DNA from: an uncultured Bacilli bacterium
GTDB taxonomy: Bacteria; Bacillota_I; Bacilli_A; RF39; UBA660
DNA length: 5,474 nt
Direction: 5' to 3'
NCBI GenBank assembly: GCA_944373065.1
Contig: CALWAJ010000070.1
Location: forward strand, 1-5,474
In this document: positions 1 through 4,668 of the stretch, in pieces
How the letters are laid out: the number at the start of each line of letters is the position of its first letter
Numbering within the stretch: position 1 is the stretch's first letter
Position numbers and translations under genes: made by a program
The notes under the pieces: generated by a model
The model's database searches: none
Told to the model about the DNA's origin: nothing
Seen by the model: the letters and a program-made list of their open reading frames with translations, nothing else

Positions 1-101
1 ATTTAAAAGTTTAATTATTATAATTTAATCCCGACAACTCAAAATTGACGTTTTGCTTAGTTTTCAAAGAACATTTTGTTTTTTTCTCAAGTTGCGTTAT
101 T
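1..101 (-). other. rRNA operon 5' leader (16S expected just beyond position 1)
   Basis: Read on the minus strand, this stretch follows the third tandem promoter and has no open reading frame. It contains a Bacillus-type rRNA boxA at 59-73, followed by the AAGCAAAACGTCAA-type segment that often trails boxA in Firmicutes rRNA leaders. A short hairpin can form from CAAAA and TTTTG around CGTCAA. The sequence then turns AT-rich and ends in TTTTAAAT, the kind of sequence seen shortly before the 16S 5' end. I infer that it is the transcribed spacer upstream of 16S rRNA, which would be processed by RNase III pairing with sequence downstream of 16S. No 16S sequence is inside the window, so the rRNA gene itself is predicted, not seen. 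Confidence 0.85.
59..73 (-). promoter_or_regulatory. boxA antitermination element of the rRNA leader
   Basis: The minus strand reads TGTTCTTTGAAAACT, which matches the boxA region of Bacillus-type rRNA leaders. In the RNA this element binds NusB-NusE(S10) and helps assemble an antitermination complex that protects untranslated rRNA transcripts from early termination. It lies about 30-45 nt downstream of the last -10 box. This motif is the strongest sign that the upstream promoters serve an rRNA operon and not a protein gene. Confidence 0.88.
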
Positions 102-150
102 AATATATCAAATGTTTTTTAATTTGTCAACACTTTTTTTAATTTTTTTA
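102..150 (-). promoter_or_regulatory. rRNA promoter P3 (proximal to 16S)
   Basis: On the minus strand the -35 box is TTGACA (130-125), the spacer is 17 bp and the -10 is TATATT (107-102). TGA directly before the -10 fits the extended -10 TGn motif. Upstream of the -35 come GTG and two A7 tracts (the 25-bp module at 125-149), then a further A-rich stretch near 155-163. These resemble UP elements contacted by the RNA polymerase alpha C-terminal domain. A G at 95, seven bases past the -10, could be the start, which would fit GTP-sensing of rRNA promoters in Firmicutes; the start site is inferred. Confidence 0.9.
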
Positions 151-360
151 TCGACTTTTTTCTTTGATATATTTTGATAATGACAATTAATGTCAACGCT
201 CTTTCACTATACCAATTTATGAACCTTTTGTCAACACTTTTTTTAATTTTTTTAAGTTTTTTCTCTGTTGTTTTCTCTGTCAACAAGGTCTAAATTTCAG
301 TGACGTTTTCTAATATATCAGACCACTTTGTCTATGTCAACACTTTTTTTAATTTTTTTT
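125..360 (-). repeat. Three copies of a 25-bp A-tract/-35 promoter module
   Basis: The same 25 bp occurs at 125-149, 229-253 and 335-359. On the minus strand each copy is A7-TT-A7-GTG-TTGACA. The copies start 104 and 106 bp apart, close to ten helical turns. The DNA between them differs, apart from the short -10 neighbourhood shared by P1 and P3 and a looser A-rich upstream flank (TCGA in copies 1 and 3). Every copy has a -10 box exactly 17 bp downstream, so these are promoter repeats and not a CRISPR array or transposon ends. Confidence 0.92.
206..260 (-). promoter_or_regulatory. rRNA promoter P2 (middle)
   Basis: On the minus strand the -35 is TTGACA (234-229), the spacer is 17 bp and the -10 is TATAGT (211-206), preceded by TGG as an extended -10. 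The identical 25-bp A-tract/-35 module lies at 229-253, with another A-run at 257-262. The spacer and the region after the -10 are unlike those of P1 and P3. A G at 199 lies seven bases downstream of the -10 and is a plausible initiating base. P2 lies 106 bp downstream of P1 and 104 bp upstream of P3. Confidence 0.9.
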
Positions 361-377
361 CGATTTTTTTCGTTTTC
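312..377 (-). promoter_or_regulatory. rRNA promoter P1 (distal), inside the ntdp 3' end
   Basis: On the minus strand the -35 is TTGACA (340-335), the spacer is 17 bp and the -10 is TATATT (317-312). The TGn extended -10 is the TGA at 320-318, which is also the ntdp stop codon. Upstream are three A-tracts centred near 347, 356-357 and 367, about one helical turn apart, as in curved UP-element DNA; they encode the Lys-rich tail of Ntdp. The ten bases 311-320 are identical to 101-110 at P3. P1 is the first of three promoters reading towards the predicted 16S gene. Confidence 0.88.
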
Positions 378-905
378 TATATATAAATAGTATTTTACCC
401 ACTTTTCTATTTCATTTTTATTAAAATAATGTTGTTTTTTTCTTATTTCATTTATTAGATTATTAAGTTGATTTTTTATTATATAATCAATTTCTTTTGG
501 ATATTTAAATTTCTTTTTATGATAATTATATTCATTTTTATCAACAACTTTAAAACTTCCACTACTAAATACTTTAACATCTAGATCATAGTCTATATAT
601 TTTATTGTATTTTCTTCTATTATTATTGGACTTGCCATATTACAGTAATAGCATATGCCTTTTCCTTTATATTGTCCTATGATATTGTACCACTTATGCA
701 AGAAAAAAAACAATATAGCTGGCTCTTTGGTTTTCCAGGTATGACCATCTTTTTCTGTAACCGTTGTACAGTTATTTGCAAAAATTAAGATTCCTTTTTT
801 AAAATCAAAATTTAAAAGTGTCGCTTCGTCCCAAGCTTTATATATTTGGCCATTGTGTTTATAACTGTGTATTTGATATTTATGACCTATTTTTAATTTT
901 TCCAA
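318..905 (-). CDS. ntdp: Ntdp-family nucleoside tri/diphosphate phosphatase (DUF402)
   Basis: This 195-residue protein matches the DUF402/UPF0374 family (B. subtilis YgaC, S. aureus Ntdp), Mg2+-dependent cytosolic enzymes that hydrolyse nucleoside tri- and diphosphates. Family landmarks are SYKHNGQIYKAW (14-25), TVTEKDGHTWKTKEPA (48-63), the KWYN block (71-74), YYCNMASP (86-93), YIDYDLDVKVF (103-113) and W169 in the last helix. The start is TTG at 905-903, chosen because AAAGGAGG (922-915) lies 9 nt upstream and the homology begins there. By comparison with S. aureus Ntdp (about 180 residues, from memory) the family should end near residue 179. Residues 180-195 are a Lys-rich extension encoded by rRNA promoter P1, and the TGA stop abuts the P1 -10 box. 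It is probably the last gene of the gpsA run, or has an internal promoter; no terminator follows it. Confidence 0.9.
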   Translation of the reverse strand: MEKLKIGHKYQIHSYKHNGQIYKAWDEATLLNFDFKKGILIFANNCTTVTEKDGHTWKTKEPAILFFFLHKWYNIIGQYKGKGICYYCNMASPIIIEENTIKYIDYDLDVKVFSSGSFKVVDKNEYNYHKKKFKYPKEIDYIIKNQLNNLINEIRKKQHYFNKNEIEKWVKYYLYIENEKNRKKIKKSVDIDKVV

Positions 906-931
906 TTTTTAACACCTCCTTTATAATTAAA

Positions 932-960
932 AGAAAGTAAGTATTAAAAGCTTACTTTCT
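932..960 (-). terminator. Hairpin between the small membrane gene and ntdp
   Basis: AGAAAGTAAG (932-941) and CTTACTTTCT (951-960) form a perfect 10-bp inverted repeat with a 9-nt loop. On the minus strand the hairpin is followed by TTTAATTAT, a short and interrupted T-tract, and the Shine-Dalgarno of ntdp begins ten bases after the stem. The upstream arm contains the stop codon of the 52-residue ORF. It could be a leaky terminator, an RNA processing or stability element, or a regulator of ntdp translation. The short T-tract and lack of room for a promoter after it argue against full termination. Confidence 0.45.
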
Positions 961-1110
961 ACCAAAGTATTTTATTGCCCAGCATCCTATTAAAAATAAT
1001 ATTATAGCAAGAATAACCCAGAATGCTGGTTCTTTTGTGTATGGAGCCAAAAAATCATTTATTTGTTTTGTTAAATCTTCAAGTGTACTTTTTAGATTAA
1101 GTATTTGCAT
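952..1110 (-). CDS. Small single-pass membrane protein (52 aa), unknown function
   Basis: This short ORF starts at ATG (1110-1108) and stops at TAA (954-952). The start is one base after the stop codon of the DUF308 gene, and its Shine-Dalgarno (AGAGGAT, 1124-1118) lies in that gene's last codons, so translation is very likely coupled. Residues 1-28 are polar and partly amphipathic (MQILNLKSTLEDLTKQINDF at the start). Residues 29-46, from AFWVILAI to CWAI, form one hydrophobic segment, followed by a positive tail, KYFGRK. This suggests a membrane anchor with the tail inside and the N-terminus outside. I do not recognise a family. The coupling to a DUF308 membrane protein suggests a small partner subunit, which is inference. 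The opposite strand holds a longer but featureless reading frame. Confidence 0.7.
   Translation of the reverse strand: MQILNLKSTLEDLTKQINDFLAPYTKEPAFWVILAIILFLIGCWAIKYFGRK
1001..1006 (-). promoter_or_regulatory. Possible internal extended -10 promoter for ntdp
   Basis: The minus strand reads TGCTATAAT, a perfect extended -10 (TATAAT at 1006-1001), inside the membrane segment of the small ORF. There is no good -35: the hexamer 17 bp upstream is CCAGCA. If used, the transcript would begin near 994 and carry the 932-960 hairpin in its leader before ntdp. It may be chance in AT-rich coding DNA. Confidence 0.25.
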
Positions 1111-1111
1111 T

Positions 1112-1753
1112 TTAATCATCCTCTTCTTTATCTACTTCTTTAACTACTTTGGCTGTTCTAGCTTTTTTATTTCTACTTTTATTTTCTTTTCTATCAGTAC
1201 TTATCTCTACACTAAAATTACTACTTTTTCTTAATATGAAACTATTAATTATATCTAAAACAGCATAGATTATCATAAAAAGACCAATAATCTGTGTTAC
1301 TACGACAGCACTTTTAAATGGATTAAATAATATAACTACTCCACATACAAGACAAATAATAGCCATTATTAATGATGGTAAAAAATATTTACTATTTAAA
1401 TTTTTCAAAACAAGAGCTTGTTGTACTTTAAAAGAACTGCTAATTATGACGGCGATTCCTACAACGATAGGAATAATACTACCAATAAATTCTGGAACAG
1501 TTACTAAAAATATTCCTGCAATAATACTAACAATACCATAAACTATATTTAATTCTACAAAAATGTCTTTAGTACTATTTCTTAAAAAGTTTATAATCGC
1601 AATAACTCCTAAAGCTATTAAGATTCCTCCTACTAAGTATGAAATTCCTATTAAAGTAGCACTCGATTTAAAAAAAAGTAGCAAGCCTAACAGCAATAAT
1701 AATATAGAGCTTATCAAAGATGGCCAAATTACCTTTTTAATCTCAACTTTCAT
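1112..1753 (-). CDS. DUF308/HdeD-like six-TM membrane protein
   Basis: This is a 213-residue integral membrane protein with six hydrophobic segments at about 10-28, 33-56, 68-86, 90-108, 124-143 and 150-172, arranged as three similar helix pairs. Small residues and short turns inside the pairs (SYLVGGILIALG, IIPIVVGIAVI, IIGLFMIIYAVLDII) are typical of DUF308, the family of the E. coli acid-resistance protein HdeD. Biochemical function in Firmicutes is not established. After the last helix comes a long charged tail (175-213), basic then acidic, ending EEDD, probably cytoplasmic. The start at ATG 1753-1751 is supported by GAGGAGG (1766-1760) six bases upstream. The gene overlaps the VanZ-RDD gene by 11 bp and is followed after one base by the 52-residue ORF, so all three are probably made together. 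Confidence 0.8.
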   Translation of the reverse strand: MKVEIKKVIWPSLISSILLLLLGLLLFFKSSATLIGISYLVGGILIALGVIAIINFLRNSTKDIFVELNIVYGIVSIIAGIFLVTVPEFIGSIIPIVVGIAVIISSSFKVQQALVLKNLNSKYFLPSLIMAIICLVCGVVILFNPFKSAVVVTQIIGLFMIIYAVLDIINSFILRKSSNFSVEISTDRKENKSRNKKARTAKVVKEVDKEEDD

Positions 1754-2885
1754 CTTTAACCTCCTCTTTGTTACATTTTAACACACTTTTTGTATCTTGA
1801 CTAGGTTCATTTTCGTAATCTATGTAATAAACGGTACTTATATTTTCTGTTTTTGTTAAGCGTTCATATATTAAAGGTTTTTTACGACCAAAAAATTTCA
1901 AACATATTTCAAAGTATGTATAAGTTATGAAAAGAATATAGAATAGTATTATAATACCATTAATATAGCTGTTTAGTTCTATTATAATAATAGGTCCAAA
2001 AACAATTAGAAAATAAAGAATAATTTCTCTTATACAAATTGATATTTTTCTATACTTATTTTTGTTATCTAATTTTATTTTTACTATATATTTCCCAACG
2101 GTATAAGAAGTTAAGGTTGGTAATATTATATAATAAAGTACAATGATAAATATTAATGGTGTAAGAAAATCTTTAAAGTTTAAAAACGCTAACACTGTAA
2201 ACATTATAGTAGAAAAGATGAAGATATCAATTAAAAAGGCTAAAAATCTTCTATATATAGATACTGTTTTACCTTTTTTATAAGATAATTTATCTATTTC
2301 ATCTCTTGCAGGTAAGAAAATAGTAACAAGAGGTGTAATTAAATAACCTAAAGCACCACCTAAAGTATTAATGATTAAATCGTCAACATCAAAAAGGCGA
2401 TAAGCTTTGGGATAAATTCCATATAAACCTGTAAGTTGGGTAACTTCAAAATAAAGACTCAAAAGAAATGTATAAATTATCGTTGTGGAAAGTTTTTTCT
2501 TAAAATAATATCTTAAATAAATACCGAACGGTATAGTGATAGCAATATTAAAAAGCGTTGTATAGACTATTGGTGACTTAAGAAAAGTTACTACACTACT
2601 TGCTTCTTTAAAAGCGTCAACAAAATCACCAATAAAGGAAAAAGGTATTAACTGAGGTACCTTTGTTGGCATTGTTAGAACTTCTTCTTTACTTGGTAAT
2701 GGTAATATTACAAGAAAATATGCTGTTAAAAGATAAAGAATAAAAGTATAAACAATACTACTTCTTATTAAAGGTACTGAGCCATATTTATGATATTGAA
2801 CCAATAAATAAGGTAAAGTTATTAAAAATGCTAGAAATGGAAAAATTAGAAAAGCAGTTTTTATTGATTCTAAATATACTTCCAT
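1743..2885 (-). CDS. VanZ-RDD fusion membrane protein
   Basis: This 380-residue multi-pass protein carries two known domains. Residues about 45-190 are VanZ-like: several helices, the loop PQLIPFSFIGDF (77-88), the FEVTQL motif (146-151) and DVDDLIINTLGG (166-177), which are the conserved VanZ core. Residues about 210-345 are RDD-like, with YRRFLAFLID (211-220), the SYTVGKYIVKIKL block (260-272) and a closing GRKKPLIYERLTKT segment (333-346) where E341 seems to stand in for the usual Asp. A roughly 30-residue polar tail follows. VanZ proteins are linked to low-level teicoplanin resistance and lipid or cell-envelope functions; RDD proteins are often transport-related; the role of the fusion is unknown. 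The ATG at 2885-2883 has AGGA nine bases upstream, overlapping the gpsA stop region. It lies 11 bp after gpsA. Confidence 0.85.
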   Translation of the reverse strand: MEVYLESIKTAFLIFPFLAFLITLPYLLVQYHKYGSVPLIRSSIVYTFILYLLTAYFLVILPLPSKEEVLTMPTKVPQLIPFSFIGDFVDAFKEASSVVTFLKSPIVYTTLFNIAITIPFGIYLRYYFKKKLSTTIIYTFLLSLYFEVTQLTGLYGIYPKAYRLFDVDDLIINTLGGALGYLITPLVTIFLPARDEIDKLSYKKGKTVSIYRRFLAFLIDIFIFSTIMFTVLAFLNFKDFLTPLIFIIVLYYIILPTLTSYTVGKYIVKIKLDNKNKYRKISICIREIILYFLIVFGPIIIIELNSYINGIIILFYILFITYTYFEICLKFFGRKKPLIYERLTKTENISTVYYIDYENEPSQDTKSVLKCNKEEVKDES

Positions 2886-2896
2886 ATTATTATATC

Positions 2897-3859
2897 CTAA
2901 AATAATTTTAATACTTCATCAAGGTCAGTTGAACCATTGAAGTAAGCAACTAATTTTTCTAAAAATAAAGATGATTGATTATTTTTTTCTAATAGTTTTA
3001 CTAATGAATTAATGGCAATACTTCCCTCAACTGTAAAATGTTTTTTATAAACATCAGCTTCTTCCTTATTAGTATATAATAAAACTCCATAACTGTAATT
3101 ACGACTAGTCTTACTGTTACAAGTTAAGAGAATATCACCTAAAGCTCCATAGCAAGTAGCTGTATCACCATTTCCTCCTAGTTTAGTTACTAAATCTTTA
3201 GCATAATTATATATTTTAGTTAAATAATAGGCATTAGTAGAATCACCTTGGTATTTACTATTAATACTTCCCATAAGTATTGCTAAAACATTTTTAATAA
3301 CTCCATATAGTTCTAGACCAACATAATCATCTATTACTTCTATTTCAACATTAGTATCTTTAAATAATTCTAGCATTAACTCTTTAGTTTTTTCATCTTT
3401 TGTACCGAGAGTTAGGCCAGCTTTGCTATTAACAATAAGCTCTTTAGCAAAGGTTGGGCCAGCAAGATAGGAAACGTGACCTTTTAATTTAAGCTCCGTA
3501 AATATTTCTGTCATTAAAAGATCTGTATTTCTCTCAAGACCTTTAGAAACTAAAATTACTCTACTATTATCAGTTAAATATTCTTTTATTCTATTAAGTA
3601 CTTCTCTTACATGATTACATGGTATTGCTACTATGATTAAATCAGAATTACTTAAAGCTTTCTCTAAATCCATAGTTACATCTAAATCATTCGCTAATTC
3701 TATTCCCGTTAGAACTTTATCATAAGTATTATTGTTAGTTATTTCTAAATATTCTTCTTCAAAAGCAGTCCAAAAAATAATATTGGCTTTGCTTTTATCG
3801 TGTAATAAATTTCCAAGAGCAAGTCCAAATGCTCCTGTTCCTAAAATTGTTACTTGCAT
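2897..3859 (-). CDS. gpsA: NAD(P)-dependent glycerol-3-phosphate dehydrogenase, divergent
   Basis: This cytosolic enzyme reduces dihydroxyacetone phosphate to sn-glycerol 3-phosphate for phospholipid synthesis. It has a Rossmann GTGAFG (7-12), the KGLER segment (106-110), GPTFAKEL (134-141), the catalytic-lysine motif VIKNVLAI (187-194, K189), YGALGDILLTC (237-247), SRN (252-254) and TVEG (277-280). At 320 residues it is slightly shorter than the usual 330-340. It departs from typical GpsA in places: the R after the W of the cofactor region is missing (FWTAF, 29-33), the usual TRG is TKI (214-216) and GLGDL is ALGDI. The core catalytic residues remain, so I expect activity, but a divergent paralogue is possible. 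The ATG at 3859-3857 follows AAGGTGAT. It is the first gene behind the promoter at 3878-3906, with the VanZ-RDD gene 11 bp downstream. Confidence 0.9.
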   Translation of the reverse strand: MQVTILGTGAFGLALGNLLHDKSKANIIFWTAFEEEYLEITNNNTYDKVLTGIELANDLDVTMDLEKALSNSDLIIVAIPCNHVREVLNRIKEYLTDNSRVILVSKGLERNTDLLMTEIFTELKLKGHVSYLAGPTFAKELIVNSKAGLTLGTKDEKTKELMLELFKDTNVEIEVIDDYVGLELYGVIKNVLAILMGSINSKYQGDSTNAYYLTKIYNYAKDLVTKLGGNGDTATCYGALGDILLTCNSKTSRNYSYGVLLYTNKEEADVYKKHFTVEGSIAINSLVKLLEKNNQSSLFLEKLVAYFNGSTDLDEVLKLF

Positions 3860-3877
3860 ATAATCACCTTCATATTA

Positions 3878-3906
3878 ATAATACTAATAAGTTTTTATTT
3901 TGACAA
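3878..3906 (-). promoter_or_regulatory. Sigma-A promoter of the gpsA gene run
   Basis: On the minus strand the -35 is TTGTCA (3906-3901), the spacer is 17 bp and the -10 is TATTAT (3883-3878). Transcription should start near 3871, giving a leader of about a dozen bases that holds just the AAGGTGAT ribosome-binding site. The -35 box lies immediately behind the terminator hairpin of the upstream pseudogene, so the two elements are packed together. Confidence 0.75.
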
Positions 3907-3938
3907 GAAAAATAATCTTACTTATTTGTAAGATTATT
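3902..3938 (-). terminator. Rho-independent terminator after the VOC pseudogene
   Basis: AATAATCTTAC (3911-3921) and GTAAGATTATT (3928-3938) pair perfectly over 11 bp with a 6-nt loop. On the minus strand the stem runs into TTTCTTGT, so the RNA has a U-rich end. The stem is AT-rich and fairly weak. It starts nine bases after the pseudogene stop. No T-tract follows in the plus direction, so it serves the minus strand. Confidence 0.65.
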
Positions 3939-3946
3939 CCATATCA

Positions 3947-4241
3947 TTAGACTTCTTCTATTATTTCAACTTGAATTCTATCTTTATCTTTAATAAAGAA
4001 ATAAGGTCTTCACATTAATATCTACTTCTTGACAAATATTATTTTTAAGAACAAACTCTTTACCTTCTTCAATATTTTTTGCACCTAGAGCAAAATGTTT
4101 CGTACCAATTACTGGTAAATCTGTTGAGACATTTTGAGCAGTTTTAAATGATTTATATTTTTTAAAGCAAAACTTTTGATAAAACTCTATACTTCTAATA
4201 TTATCTTTTACACTAATTGCAATATGATTTATATTAAACAT
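3947..4241 (-). pseudogene. VOC/glyoxalase-family protein, degraded
   Basis: The N-terminus MFNINHIAISVKDNIRSIEF is a clear vicinal-oxygen-chelate (glyoxalase/bleomycin resistance) start, with the metal-ligand-type His at residue 6. After FKTA (32-35) the protein jumps directly to NVSTDLPVIGTKHFALG, so about 30 residues of the usual central strands are missing around 4130-4140. In the annotated frame it ends early at residue 83. The next frame, from about 4004 to the TAA at 3949-3947, reads RPYFFIKDKDRIQVEIIEEV, the typical VOC C-terminus, so a single-base frameshift lies near 4005. The total span is 295 bp, not a multiple of three. The start ATG with GAGGTG upstream and the downstream terminator are intact, so decay looks recent. 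An assembly error could explain the frameshift but not the internal loss. Confidence 0.8.
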
Positions 4242-4382
4242 TTAACCACCTCTTGCTTGGCAATTATAAACAATTATCAACTTATATGTATAAATTAGTG
4301 TTATTAGACAAGAATATAATTAGTTATATAGCCAGTAGCCGTATAACCATGCAATTGTTAAAATTATTTTGAGGGCGATAAA
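4242..4382. other. Divergent intergenic region with possible operator dyad
   Basis: These 141 bp separate the VOC pseudogene (minus) from the XRE gene (plus). TATAAT boxes occur on the minus strand (4268-4263) and plus strand (4315-4320), but neither has a clear -35 at 16-18 bp. GTTATA (4323-4328) and TATAAC (4342-4347) form a dyad with a 13-base spacer containing a TAGCC direct repeat. It would sit at the start of a transcript from the 4315 box, a reasonable place for autorepression by the XRE protein. This is inference from position only. Confidence 0.3.
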
Positions 4383-4634
4383 ATGAATAAAGATGGTATT
4401 GAGGTTAAAATTGGCGATAGTGCTTTTTACTTTAAACTTGGTAATTTACTTGATAAGAAGAAAATAAGTAAAAATAAACTTAGCCAAGATACAGAAACTG
4501 ATTATAAAGTTATTACAAGGTATATTAATGGTGATTTAACAAGATTAGATATTAATATTTTAGAGAGACTTTGTAATTATTTAGACTGTGATATCTCTGA
4601 TATTATCGAACTTAAAAAGAATGTATTTAAGTAA
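4383..4634 (+). CDS. Small XRE-family (Cro/CI-type) HTH regulator
   Basis: This 83-residue protein is one helix-turn-helix domain with a short N-terminal extension of about 13 residues. Helix 1 is around 16-26 (YFKLGNLLDKK). The HTH itself is ISKNKLSQDTETDYKVITRYING (28-50), with recognition helix about 40-48. The closing helices LDINILERLCNYLDCDISDII (55-75) are typical of the HTH_26/HTH_3 repressor-like proteins common in Firmicutes. It probably binds DNA as a dimer; the target is unknown. The ATG at 4383 has GAGGG (4371-4375) seven bases upstream. It is the only plus-strand gene in the window and has no toxin or phage partner beside it, so it is an orphan regulator as far as can be seen. 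It converges on the downstream membrane gene and may autoregulate through the upstream dyad. Confidence 0.88.
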   Translation: MNKDGIEVKIGDSAFYFKLGNLLDKKKISKNKLSQDTETDYKVITRYINGDLTRLDINILERLCNYLDCDISDIIELKKNVFK

Positions 4635-4668
4635 AAAAAAGTTTAAGATTTAACTCTTAAGCTTTTTT
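4633..4668. terminator. Bidirectional Rho-independent terminator
   Basis: A run of A at 4633-4640, then GTTTAAGA, the loop TTTAAC (4649-4654), TCTTAAGC and T6 (4663-4668) give a stem of up to 14 bp with one wobble pair. It has a U-tract in both directions. The arrangement ends both the XRE gene (stop 4632-4634) and the convergent membrane gene, whose last codons and stop (4652-4650) lie inside the hairpin. Confidence 0.85.

Noticed and set aside
1..60. Start of the 16S rRNA gene inside the window
   Set aside because: No AGAGTTTGATC-type 16S start is present on the minus strand; the window ends in the leader.
191..283. Fourth and fifth rRNA promoters at the extra TTGACA boxes
   Set aside because: Neither has an acceptable -10 at 16-18 bp on the minus strand; kept only as an observation.
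125..359. Regularly spaced 25-bp repeats that could suggest a CRISPR array
   Set aside because: There are only three copies, spaced about 105 bp apart, each containing TTGACA with a -10 box 17 bp on; they are promoter modules before an rRNA leader.
1037..1234. Plus-strand open frame of 65 codons
   Set aside because: It lies opposite the DUF308 gene and the small membrane gene, has low-complexity Phe/Ile/Ser content and no ribosome-binding site.
1563..1781. Plus-strand open frame of 72 codons
   Set aside because: It is antisense to the DUF308 and VanZ-RDD genes and has no recognisable domain or start signal.
4383..4634. XRE protein as antitoxin of a toxin-antitoxin pair or phage repressor
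   Set aside because: No small partner gene, integrase or phage gene lies beside it; its neighbours are a pseudogene and a convergent membrane protein.
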